Of a DNA stretch of 64,000 bases, positions 41,763 through 51,084 are shown in pieces. The position numbers were made by a program, and so were the translations under genes. The notes under the pieces were generated by a model. It saw only the letters and a program-made list of their open reading frames with translations. It made no database searches and was not told the DNA's origin. The number at the start of each line of letters is the position of its first letter. Within the stretch, counting starts at the first letter, position 1. This DNA is from Sulfuricella denitrificans (GTDB lineage Bacteria > Pseudomonadota > Gammaproteobacteria > Burkholderiales > Sulfuricellaceae): positions 1 to 64,000 of the forward strand of contig NSJJ01000014.1 of assembly GCA_002632355.1 (NCBI GenBank). Reading direction: 5' to 3'.

Positions 41763-42812
41763 ATGAGCAAGGTTCGCAGACGTTTCATCAGCTCTCTCGA
41801 CCTGCAGCACGGGCGGGTGGAAATGAGCCACGGCAGCGGCGGGCGCGCCATGGCGCAACTGGTCGAGGAGCTGTTTGTCGCCGCGTTCGACAATGCGCTC
41901 CTGCGCCAGCTCAACGACCAGGCCAGTTTCAGCGTCCCTGCGGGCCGCATGGTGATGGCGACGGACAGCCACGTGGTGACGCCGCTGTTCTTTCCCGGTG
42001 GTGATATCGGCGCCCTTTCCGTGCACGGCACCCTCAACGATGTCGCCATGTCGGGCGCGAAACCGCTTTATCTCTCCGCCGGATTCATCCTGGAAGAAGG
42101 CTTCCCCCTCGCCGACCTGAAGCGCATCGTCGATTCCATGGCTGCGGCATCCCGCGAAGCGGGCGTGCCCATCGTCACCGGCGACACCAAGGTGGTGGAG
42201 CGCGGCAAGGCGGATGGCGTGTTCATCAACACCACCGGCATCGGCATCGTGCCGGAGGGCATTTACATCAGCGGCGAACTGGCGCAACCGGGCGACAAAA
42301 TCCTGCTCAGCGGTTTCATGGGCGACCATGGCGTGGCGGTCATGTCGCAGCGCGAGAATCTCACTTTCAGCTCGGCCATCCTCTCTGATTCGGCGGCCCT
42401 GCATGGGCTGGTTGCGGCCATGGTGACGGCTGTGCCCGACATTCACTGCCTCCGCGACCCGACCCGCGGCGGGGTCGCCGCCACGCTCAACGAACTGGCG
42501 CGGCAATCCGGCGTGGGCATGCTCATCCAGGAAAAAAGCCTGCCGGTACGCGAGGCCGTCAGCGCAACATGCGAGTTTCTCGGCCTCGACCCGCTATATG
42601 TGGCCAACGAAGGCAAACTGGTGGCGATCTGCCCGGCAGCATCGGCGGAATGCTTGCTGGAAACCATGAAAACCCACCCTCTGGGCCGCGATGCGGCCAT
42701 CATCGGCGAGGTGGTCGCGGACAGCCACGCCTTCGTGCAGATGGAAACATCCTTCGGCGGCAAGCGCATCGTGGACTGGCTGAGCGGGGAACAGTTGCCG
42801 CGCATCTGCTAA
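41763..42812 (+). CDS. hypE: Hydrogenase expression/formation protein HypE
   Basis: MSHGSGGRAMAQLVEELF ... C-terminal KRIVDWLSGEQLPRIC (terminal cysteine). Confidence 0.96.
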   Translation: MSKVRRRFISSLDLQHGRVEMSHGSGGRAMAQLVEELFVAAFDNALLRQLNDQASFSVPAGRMVMATDSHVVTPLFFPGGDIGALSVHGTLNDVAMSGAKPLYLSAGFILEEGFPLADLKRIVDSMAAASREAGVPIVTGDTKVVERGKADGVFINTTGIGIVPEGIYISGELAQPGDKILLSGFMGDHGVAVMSQRENLTFSSAILSDSAALHGLVAAMVTAVPDIHCLRDPTRGGVAATLNELARQSGVGMLIQEKSLPVREAVSATCEFLGLDPLYVANEGKLVAICPAASAECLLETMKTHPLGRDAAIIGEVVADSHAFVQMETSFGGKRIVDWLSGEQLPRIC

Positions 42813-43187
42813 TCGTCTGTCACGTTGAACAGATAATCCATTAGGCGGCTCTGTAAGCGCTGGCTGGGCATCAAATACCTGGGATCAGGGAACTCCCCCC
42901 TTCCCCCTTGTCAGAGGAAGCCCATTTGTTTCAATGTGACAGAGGGCCACAAGCCCGCTAAAAATTCTGCGCCACAAAGTAATGTTAGAATCAAAAGATA
43001 GCAATTCACATGGCCGAGCCATGGAATCAATACCTTGAATCACTTGCAGCCAGGTGTGCAGGAAAATTCCGGCGCATCAATTCAGTCGGGCGCATGCTGT
43101 TGTCGCCTTGATCTGAACATCCCAGTGGGAATCATCCCCGGCCCGTCACAAAGTCTGCAGGACCATCACCGTTGAGGAGCGGAACAC

Positions 43188-45350
43188 ATGAAAAACCAGC
43201 CCTCGGAAGCGAGAAAGCCTTTATATATCGTGTTGATCAGCGTGCACGGCCTGATCCGCGGCAATGACCTCGAACTGGGCCGCGATGCGGACACCGGCGG
43301 CCAGACCAAGTACGTCGTGGAGCTTGCACGGGCGCTGGGCGAGCGCGACGATGTCGAAAAAGTGCTTTTGCTGACGCGCCGCGTCGTGGACAAGCAGGTC
43401 GATGCGGATTATGCGGAACCCTACGAGGCCTTGTCTGAAAAAGCGGGGATTGTGCGCATCGAGTGCGGCGAGCAGAAATACCTGCCCAAGGAAATACTGT
43501 GGGATTCGCTGGACAGTTTTTCAGACAACGCACTGGCTTACCTCAAGAGTCAGAAACGACTTCCCGATGTGATTCACAGCCATTATGCGGATGCCGGCCA
43601 TGTCGGCGCGCAGCTTTCTCACCAGCTGGGCGTGCCGCTGGTGCACACCGGCCACTCGCTGGGGCGCACCAAGCGCAAGCAGTTGCTCGCGAGTGGCATC
43701 CGGAGGAGCGAGATCGAGACGGCGTACAACATTTCCCGCCGCATCGAGGCGGAAGAAACGACGCTGGGCGTCGCCGAGCGCGTCATCACCAGCACGCAGC
43801 AGGAAATCGAGCTGCAATACGGTCTTTACGATTTTTACCAGCCGGAACGCATGCGGGTGGTCCCTCCCGGCACGGACATGGAAAGATTTTTTCCGCCGCA
43901 AGGCGATGAAAAAAACAGCGCCATCGCCGGCGAACTCAAACGCTTCCTGAAGCAGCCCGACAAACCGATTATCCTCGCGCTGTCGCGCCCCGACCCGAAA
44001 AAGAACATCGTCACCCTGATCGAGGCCTATGGCGAATCGCCGCAGCTGCAGAAGGCCGCCAACCTGGTGATCGTGGCGGGAAATCGCGATGATATCCAGG
44101 ACATGGAAAGCGTCACGCGAACCGTCCTGAACGACATACTGCTGGCCATCGACAAATACGACCTGTACGGAAAAGTCGCCTATCCCAAGCACCATAAATC
44201 CGAGGAAGTGGCCATTTTGTATCGCCTGGCGGCGGCCTCCCAGGGCGTATTCGTCAATCCCGCGCTGACTGAGCCGTTCGGCCTGACGCTGATCGAAGCG
44301 GCCGCCTCCGGCCTGCCGATCGTGGCAACCGAGGATGGCGGCCCGATCGACATCATCCGCAACTGCCAGAACGGCCATCTGATCAATCCGCTCGACAGCA
44401 AGGCCATGGCAGAAACCGCCCTGCGCACCCTGTCGGACAAAAAAGAATGGGCCCGTCTGGCCGGCAACGGCATTCAGGGCGTGCGCCAGCACTACTCGTG
44501 GCAGGCGCATGTGGAAAAGTACCTCTCGGTCATCCGCCCCCTGGTGGAAAAAACCGAGCCGATCGCCCGGATGAGCCTGCGCCGCCGGCCGGATGTATTC
44601 CGCAAGCGCGCGGTTTTCACCAGCCTCGATCTCAACCTGGCCGGCGACCGCGAATCCCTGGCGGTTTTCCTGCGGCACATGCATGCACACCGCAAATCGA
44701 CCATTTTCGGCATCGCGACCGGCCGCCGTTTCGACGACGCGCTCGCTACACTACGCCAGTACAACATCCCCGAGCCGGACGTGCTGATCTCCAGCCAGGG
44801 CACGCAGATCCACTATGCGCCCCATCTGACTGAAGACAGCGTCTGGGCGCGCCACATCAACCATCAATGGAACCCGCAGGCCGTGCGTGACATCCTCAGG
44901 GAAGTGCCGGGGCTCAAGATGCAGCCGAAAAACTTTCAGAGCGCGTTCAAGATCAGCTATTACATCGACCCCAAAGTCGCCGATATCCAGGAAATCCGCC
45001 AGTTGCTTTTGCGCAGCGAGCAGGCGGTCAACACCGTCTTTTCCTTCGGGCAGTTTCTCGACGTGCTGCCCATCCGGGCCTCCAAGGGGCTGGCCCTGCG
45101 CTGGTGCGCCGACCAGTTGAGCTTCCCGCTGGAAAATACGCTGGTCGCCGGCGTCACCGCTGCCGATGCGGACATGCTGCGCGGCAACACGCTGGGAACC
45201 GTGGTGGACAACCGCCATCTGGATGAGCTGTCCGAACTGGCCAATGTTGAAAAAATCTATTTTTCCAACAAGCCCTACGCAGCCGGAATTCTCGAAGCGA
45301 TGGCGCATTACCGCTTTTTTGCTGGCGAAGCGGAAAAAGGGGCCTCATGA
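43188..45350 (+). CDS. Sucrose-phosphate synthase with C-terminal HAD-like domain
   Basis: LISVHGLIRGNDLELGRDADTGGQTKYVVELARAL GT4 SPS signature, 720 aa. Confidence 0.92.
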   Translation: MKNQPSEARKPLYIVLISVHGLIRGNDLELGRDADTGGQTKYVVELARALGERDDVEKVLLLTRRVVDKQVDADYAEPYEALSEKAGIVRIECGEQKYLPKEILWDSLDSFSDNALAYLKSQKRLPDVIHSHYADAGHVGAQLSHQLGVPLVHTGHSLGRTKRKQLLASGIRRSEIETAYNISRRIEAEETTLGVAERVITSTQQEIELQYGLYDFYQPERMRVVPPGTDMERFFPPQGDEKNSAIAGELKRFLKQPDKPIILALSRPDPKKNIVTLIEAYGESPQLQKAANLVIVAGNRDDIQDMESVTRTVLNDILLAIDKYDLYGKVAYPKHHKSEEVAILYRLAAASQGVFVNPALTEPFGLTLIEAAASGLPIVATEDGGPIDIIRNCQNGHLINPLDSKAMAETALRTLSDKKEWARLAGNGIQGVRQHYSWQAHVEKYLSVIRPLVEKTEPIARMSLRRRPDVFRKRAVFTSLDLNLAGDRESLAVFLRHMHAHRKSTIFGIATGRRFDDALATLRQYNIPEPDVLISSQGTQIHYAPHLTEDSVWARHINHQWNPQAVRDILREVPGLKMQPKNFQSAFKISYYIDPKVADIQEIRQLLLRSEQAVNTVFSFGQFLDVLPIRASKGLALRWCADQLSFPLENTLVAGVTAADADMLRGNTLGTVVDNRHLDELSELANVEKIYFSNKPYAAGILEAMAHYRFFAGEAEKGAS

Positions 45351-46177
45351 ACCGGCTGCTGATCTGCACCGACCTCGACCGGACCCTGATCCCGAACGGC
45401 CCGCAACCCGAATCGCCCATGGCGATGGAGCTGTTCCGGCGCCTGGCGCGCCGCGAGGAAGTCACTCTCGCCTATGTCAGCGGCAGGCACCGTGCCCTCA
45501 TCGGGCAGGCGATTGCGGAATTCGGCCTGCCGCAGCCCGATTTCGCCATCGCCGACGTCGGTTCGACCCTCTATCAGGTGGACGAAACCGGCTGGCGCCA
45601 GTGGGATCGATGGGACGCGCACATTGCGCCGGACTGGCGCGGTTTGAGCCATGACGAACTGCACAGCCTGCTGGCCGGATTCGCCGCGCTGAAGCTGCAG
45701 GAACCGGAAAAACAGAACCGCCACAAGCTCAGTTTCTACGTTGCGCTGGACGCCCCGGTACAAGAACTGATCGGGGAAATGAAAGCCCGCCTGGCGCAGG
45801 CCGGGATCAAGGCGAACCTGATCTGGAGCATCGACGAACTGGCTGGAACCGGGCTGCTGGACATCCTGCCGGCCAGCGCCAACAAGCTGCATGCCATCCA
45901 CTTTCTCATGGAACAGGAAGGGTTCGAGCACAGGAACACGGTCTTTGCCGGCGACAGCGGCAACGACCTGGACGTGCTGCTGAGCGACATTCAGGCCGTG
46001 CTGGTTGCCAATGCCGATGACGAAGTCCGGAGCCAGGCCGCCGGGGCGCACAAGGCGGCGCTTTATCTTGCCCAGGGCGGTTATCTCGGGATGAACGGGA
46101 ATTACAGCGCCGGCATCCTTGAGGGCATCGCGCACTACCTGCCGGAAGTGGATGCCTGGCTGCGCGAACAGAACTGA
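45347..46177 (+). CDS. Sucrose-phosphate phosphatase-like HAD hydrolase
   Basis: LLICTDLDRTLIPNG nucleophile motif, FAGDSGNDLDVL; 4-nt overlap with SPS. Confidence 0.9.
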   Translation: MNRLLICTDLDRTLIPNGPQPESPMAMELFRRLARREEVTLAYVSGRHRALIGQAIAEFGLPQPDFAIADVGSTLYQVDETGWRQWDRWDAHIAPDWRGLSHDELHSLLAGFAALKLQEPEKQNRHKLSFYVALDAPVQELIGEMKARLAQAGIKANLIWSIDELAGTGLLDILPASANKLHAIHFLMEQEGFEHRNTVFAGDSGNDLDVLLSDIQAVLVANADDEVRSQAAGAHKAALYLAQGGYLGMNGNYSAGILEGIAHYLPEVDAWLREQN

Positions 46178-46196
46178 ATTGTCCGGCAAAACGCAG

Positions 46197-46328
46197 TTGA
46201 ACCGCAAAAGCGCGAGGACGCAGAGGAAATACAAAGCGTTATCAGGAACAGTCTGCCCAACCGACAGGTGAATGGCAGATCGCTGGTATGAACACGGTTT
46301 CTTTGCGCTTTCGGGTCTTTGCGGTTAA
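46197..46328. repeat. MITE-like palindromic dispersed repeat, copy 2
   Basis: ttgaaccgcaaaagcgcgaggacgcagag ... ctttgcgctttcgggtctttgcggttaa. Confidence 0.82.
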
Positions 46329-46365
46329 AGAATTACGGTTTTAAGTATTTAACAAGAGATTACCC

Positions 46366-48318
46366 ATGTACGAACAAGCATCACACTCGCTGCTGAACGA
46401 AATTCTGGTCGAACTGAAACCCGAGATCGGCAACCTGCGCCTGCGGCATTTCTATACCCGCCTCGGGGCGAATTTCTACGCCATACATTCCCTGTTTCAC
46501 CTGCTCTATGGCGACCGGCCCGATTTCAAGGAACAGATGGTCAGTCTGGTCGACACCCTCGCGCTGCGCTACATTGAGCGCGCGCCCGCGCTGCGCAAGT
46601 CCGACCTGGCGCGCGAACGCGACTACAACTGGTTCCTCAGCCAGAAGTGGGTGGGCATGGCCCTGTATTGCGACCGTTTCTCCGAAGACCTGAAAGGTCT
46701 GCGAAAAAAACTGCCCTACCTGCAGGACCTGGGCGTCAACATGGTGCACGTCATGCCCATGCTCGACTGCCCGCCGGACAATAGCGACGGCGGCTATGCA
46801 GTGCGCGACTTCTACCGCATCGACCCGCGCTTCGGCACCACGGCGGATGTCGCGGCGCTGGCCTCCACGCTGAAGAAACGCGACATGCTGCTGGCGCTCG
46901 ATGTCGTGGTCAACCACACCTCGAACGAACACGAATGGGCGCAGCGCGCGCGCCGGGGTGAAAAAAAATACCAGGATTACTATTTCGTCTTCGATGACCG
47001 CGAGACACCCGACATCTTCGAGGAAACCATGCCGGAAATCTTCCCGGCCACCGCGCCCGGCAACTTCACCTGGGACGAGGAAATGGGCAAGTGGGTGATG
47101 ACGGTGTTCAACAACTACCAGTGGGATCTGAACTACCGCAACCCGGCGGTGCTGATCGAAATGATCGACATCATCCTGTTCTGGGCCAACCAGGGCGCAG
47201 ATATCCTGCGCCTCGACGCGGTGGCCTTCCTGTGGAAGAAAATGGGCAGCGTGTGCCAGAACGAGCGCGAAGCCCATCTGCTGCTGCAACTGATGAAGGA
47301 CTGTTGCCAGGTGACCGCGCCGGGCGTGCTGTTCATCGCCGAAGCCATCGTCGCCCCCGGCGAGATCTCCAAGTATTTCGGCGAGGACGCCATCAATGCC
47401 AAGGAATGCGAAATCGCCTACAACGCCACCTTCATGGCCCTGCTCTGGGATGCGGTGGCGACCAAGAACGCGGCCGTGCTCGGCCATGGCGTCAAGAACC
47501 TGCCCAGCAAGCTGGAACGGGCGACCTGGCTCAACTACGTGCGCTGCCACGACGACATCGGACTGGGATTCGACGACAGCGATATCCGCCTGGCCGGTTA
47601 CGATCCGGCACAACACCGGCGCTTCGTGCTCGATTACTTTACCGGCCGGTTTGCCGGTTCAGTGGCCAGGGGCCTGCCTTTCGGCGAAAACCCCAAGACC
47701 GGGGATGCGCGCATCTCCGGCTCGCTCGCTTCGCTGGTCGGACTCGAAACCGCGCTCGAAAATCAGGATGAGGCCGCCATCGAGGCCGCGATCAGGACCA
47801 TCGTGCTGCTGCACAGCATGATTCTCTCCTTCGGCGGCATCCCGCTGCTCTACTACGGCGATGCGATCGGCACGCTCAACAGCCTGGAATATCTCGCCGA
47901 CCCCGCCAAGGCCGCCGACAATCGCTGGATGCACCGCTCGCACTTCAACTGGAGCAAGGCGGAAAAACGCCACCAGAGCGGCACGGTGGAGCAGCGTATT
48001 TTCAGTGCGCTGAAAAGGCTCATCGCGCTGCGCAAGGAGACCACCGCTTTCGCGGACTTCGACAACCGCCAGCTGCTGGCGGTGGACAACCCCAACCTGC
48101 TGACATTCTCGCGCACCGACCCGCAAAACAGCCGCAACCGCGTGCTGGTGATCGGCAACTTCAATACCGAGCCCCAGACGCTTCCGGTCAGCGCCTTAAG
48201 CACGCACGGCTTCTTTCTGCAGGGAAGCATGAGGAACCTCTGCTCGGGCGAACAAATCGCGGAGGAAAGCGGCGCCATCATCATTCCTGCCCTGTCGTTC
48301 TACTGGCTCAGCGACTGA
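46366..48318 (+). CDS. Amylosucrase-type GH13 enzyme
   Basis: DVVVNHTSNEHEWA, ILRLDAVAFLWK, VRCHDDIGLGF; N-terminal amylosucrase-like region, 650 aa; beside SPS/SPP. Confidence 0.92.
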   Translation: MYEQASHSLLNEILVELKPEIGNLRLRHFYTRLGANFYAIHSLFHLLYGDRPDFKEQMVSLVDTLALRYIERAPALRKSDLARERDYNWFLSQKWVGMALYCDRFSEDLKGLRKKLPYLQDLGVNMVHVMPMLDCPPDNSDGGYAVRDFYRIDPRFGTTADVAALASTLKKRDMLLALDVVVNHTSNEHEWAQRARRGEKKYQDYYFVFDDRETPDIFEETMPEIFPATAPGNFTWDEEMGKWVMTVFNNYQWDLNYRNPAVLIEMIDIILFWANQGADILRLDAVAFLWKKMGSVCQNEREAHLLLQLMKDCCQVTAPGVLFIAEAIVAPGEISKYFGEDAINAKECEIAYNATFMALLWDAVATKNAAVLGHGVKNLPSKLERATWLNYVRCHDDIGLGFDDSDIRLAGYDPAQHRRFVLDYFTGRFAGSVARGLPFGENPKTGDARISGSLASLVGLETALENQDEAAIEAAIRTIVLLHSMILSFGGIPLLYYGDAIGTLNSLEYLADPAKAADNRWMHRSHFNWSKAEKRHQSGTVEQRIFSALKRLIALRKETTAFADFDNRQLLAVDNPNLLTFSRTDPQNSRNRVLVIGNFNTEPQTLPVSALSTHGFFLQGSMRNLCSGEQIAEESGAIIIPALSFYWLSD

Positions 48319-48332
48319 CGCACCTTTCCAGT

Positions 48333-49127
48333 TCAGAACAGACTGACCAGCATGCGCGTGCCCAACACGATCAGCAGCGCAGCAAATACCTTCTTGAGTT
48401 GCGGCACGGGCAGACGATGCGCCATCCTTGCGCCGAAGGGTGCGGTCAGGACGCTGGCGAACACCAGCCCGCCCAATGCCGGCAGGTAGATGAACCCCAG
48501 GCTGTACTCCGGCAGAGCGCCCGTCCCCAGCCCGTTGGCGACATAGCCGATGGCCCCCGCCAGAGCGATGGGAAAACCGATGGCGGCTGACGTTCCGATC
48601 GCCTGGTGCATCTTGATATTGCACCAGGTCATGAAAGGTACGGAAAGCGTTCCTCCGCCGATCCCCACCAGGCTGGAAACGCCGCCAATAATATTCCCCG
48701 CAGCGAACATGCCACCCCAACCGGGCAACTGACGCGAGGGCCTGGGCTTGATGTTGAGCAGCATCTGGGCGGCGACGTAGTAAACGAACACCACGAAAAA
48801 ACCCTTGAGAAAATCGGATGACAGTTGCGCCGCCAGCACCGTGCCGAGCAAGGTGCCGGTCAGGATGCCGGGAGTGACGCCGCGCACCACCCGCCAGTTC
48901 ACCGCGCCGTGGGCATGGTGCGCGCGCAGGCTGGAAACAGAGGTAAACAGGATGCTCGCCAGTGAGGTGCCGAGGGCAAGATGCAGGATATGGCTGACGG
49001 GAAAGTGCTGGGCGGTGAAGATAAAGGTCAGCACCGGCACGATCACCAGCCCGCCGCCGACACCCAGCAAACCGGCCAGGAAACCGGCGAAAATACCGGT
49101 CAGGAGATAGAGCAGCCAGAATTCCAT
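48333..49127 (-). CDS. Sulfite exporter TauE/SafE family membrane protein
   Basis: AGLLGVGGGLVIVPVL and SSLVGIGGGTLSVPFM repeats. Confidence 0.92.
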   Translation of the reverse strand: MEFWLLYLLTGIFAGFLAGLLGVGGGLVIVPVLTFIFTAQHFPVSHILHLALGTSLASILFTSVSSLRAHHAHGAVNWRVVRGVTPGILTGTLLGTVLAAQLSSDFLKGFFVVFVYYVAAQMLLNIKPRPSRQLPGWGGMFAAGNIIGGVSSLVGIGGGTLSVPFMTWCNIKMHQAIGTSAAIGFPIALAGAIGYVANGLGTGALPEYSLGFIYLPALGGLVFASVLTAPFGARMAHRLPVPQLKKVFAALLIVLGTRMLVSLF

Positions 49128-49148
49128 AAAGCCTTAAAAAAGAGGGCA

Positions 49149-49280
49149 TTAACCGCAAAGTCGCGAAGGCGAAAAGGATTCAAGAGCATGAAATTGATCA
49201 GGATTTTACCCAGCGAGTGAGCCGGGCGTTATTGCTAGCACATTGTATTTTCTCTGCGTCTTTGCGCCTTCGCGGTTCAA
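49149..49280. repeat. MITE-like palindromic dispersed repeat, copy 3
   Basis: ttaaccgcaaagtcgcgaaggcg ... ctctgcgtctttgcgccttcgcggttcaa. Confidence 0.82.
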
Positions 49281-49410
49281 TAGATCTTTGCAGAACAAAT
49301 CCTGCCGCCGCCAATTGTAACTGTTATGGTTGGCTAAGCGTCCACTCCTTCGGTTAAACTTCATTCCCCGAAATGGAATCGGACTTCATTCGCCCGGACA
49401 ATGCGACAAC

Positions 49411-51078
49411 ATGAATATTGCAGTCAGTGAACTCATCGTAAGGTACATGGAACGCCTCGGCATCGAATTCATCTTCGGCATGCCGGGCTCCCATATCCTG
49501 CCGGTCTACGACAGCCTGTACGACTCGAACATCAGGAGCGTGCTGGTCAAACACGAGCAGGGGGCGGCCTTCATGGCGGGCGGCTACGTCCGCGCCACCG
49601 GCAGGATCGGCGCCTGCATTACCACTGCGGGGCCGGGCGCGACCAACCTGGTGACGGGCATCGCCAATGCCTATGCCGACAGGCAACCGGTCCTGGTAAT
49701 CACGGGCGAGACCTCCACCCATATTTTCGGCAAGGGGGGCTTGCAGGAAAGCTCCGGCGAGGGCGGCAGTATCGACCAGGTCCTGTTATTTGCCGGTATC
49801 ACGCGCTATCACAAATTGATCGAGCGCACGGATTACCTGCCCACGGTGCTGAATCAGGCGGCCAAGCATCTGCTTTCCAAGACGCCCGGCCCCGTGGTGT
49901 TGAGCATTCCCTATAACGTGCAGAAGGAAATGGTGGATGCCTCCATCCTGGATCAGATTTCCTTCACGCGCACGACCGACGAATGCGTGATCGCCGCGCA
50001 GTATATCGACAAGAGCGTGGAACTGATCCGCGCAGCGAAACGCCCCCTGATCATCGCCGGTTATGGCTGCATCCGTTCGGGTGCGCTCGAACCCTTAAGC
50101 CATATCAGCAAGCGTCTCAATATTCCGGTGACCAGCAGCCTCAAGGCCAAGGGCGCGATCGACGAACGCTCCGCGCTGTCGCTGGGCAGTCTCGGCGTCA
50201 CCTCCGGCGGTTACGCCATGCGCTATCTGGAACAGGAAGCCGACCTGGTACTGGTGCTGGGGGCGGGCTTCAATGAAAGAACCAGCTACGTCTGGGACAA
50301 AAACCTCCTGGCCGGCAAGAAGCTCATCCAGGTAGACAACAGCGCCCAGCAACTGGAAAAGGTCTTCCGCGCCGACCTCGTGGTGCATGCCGATCTGGGT
50401 ATCTATCTGCAGGCACTGGACGCCGCCCTTCAGGCGCAACAGGTGGCGGCGAAAAGTCCCGTGGATATCGCCGCTTTTGTCGCAGCTTCACAGGCCCGGG
50501 CCGATGCCACTGGCGAGACAATTTTCAACCACCAGTTCGACCACGTGCGCGCCTTTTATAGCTGGCTGGAACAGCGTTTTCCGGACGGCCTGGCCATGTT
50601 CGACGACAACATCGTGTTTGCCCAGAACTTCTACCGGGTGTCCGCCAACGACCGTTTCTACCCCAATACCGGTATCTCCTCGCTGGGCCATGCCATCCCG
50701 GCGGCCATCGGCGCCGGCTGCGCAGTGGACCAGCCGCTGTTCGCCATGCTCGGTGACGGCGGCTTCCAGATGTGCGCCATGGAGATTATGACGGCGGTGA
50801 ATTACGCCATCCCGCTGAACATCGTCCTGTTCAACAACCACACCATGGGCCTGATCCGCAAGAACCAGCACCATCTCTACCAGGACCGCTTCATCGATTG
50901 CGATTTCACCAACCCGGATTATGCGTTGCTGGCGCAATCCTTCGGCATCACGCATTGCCGGGTGGAAAGCGGGCAGGACCTGGCCAGGCTGGAAGCGGTC
51001 GATTTTCGCCACGGCATCAACCTCATCGAGATCATGATCGATCAGGATGCTTACCCGAATTACTCCTCCCGGCGTTAG
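49411..51078 (+). CDS. Acetolactate synthase-like thiamine diphosphate-dependent enzyme
   Basis: MERLGIEFIFGMPGSHILPVYD, KHEQGAAFMAGGYVRATG, AMLGDGGFQM..NNHTMGLI ThDP motif. Confidence 0.9.
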   Translation: MNIAVSELIVRYMERLGIEFIFGMPGSHILPVYDSLYDSNIRSVLVKHEQGAAFMAGGYVRATGRIGACITTAGPGATNLVTGIANAYADRQPVLVITGETSTHIFGKGGLQESSGEGGSIDQVLLFAGITRYHKLIERTDYLPTVLNQAAKHLLSKTPGPVVLSIPYNVQKEMVDASILDQISFTRTTDECVIAAQYIDKSVELIRAAKRPLIIAGYGCIRSGALEPLSHISKRLNIPVTSSLKAKGAIDERSALSLGSLGVTSGGYAMRYLEQEADLVLVLGAGFNERTSYVWDKNLLAGKKLIQVDNSAQQLEKVFRADLVVHADLGIYLQALDAALQAQQVAAKSPVDIAAFVAASQARADATGETIFNHQFDHVRAFYSWLEQRFPDGLAMFDDNIVFAQNFYRVSANDRFYPNTGISSLGHAIPAAIGAGCAVDQPLFAMLGDGGFQMCAMEIMTAVNYAIPLNIVLFNNHTMGLIRKNQHHLYQDRFIDCDFTNPDYALLAQSFGITHCRVESGQDLARLEAVDFRHGINLIEIMIDQDAYPNYSSRR

Positions 51079-51084
51079 CAGCGA

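Noticed and set aside
43521-44690. 389-aa minus-strand ORF inside SPS
   Set aside because: Shadow ORF opposite a conserved GT4 enzyme.
32811-49280. Considered whether ttaaccgcaaag...ctttgcggttcaa repeats form a CRISPR array
   Set aside because: Copies are kilobases apart with internal inverted termini; no regularly spaced repeats or cas genes in the window.
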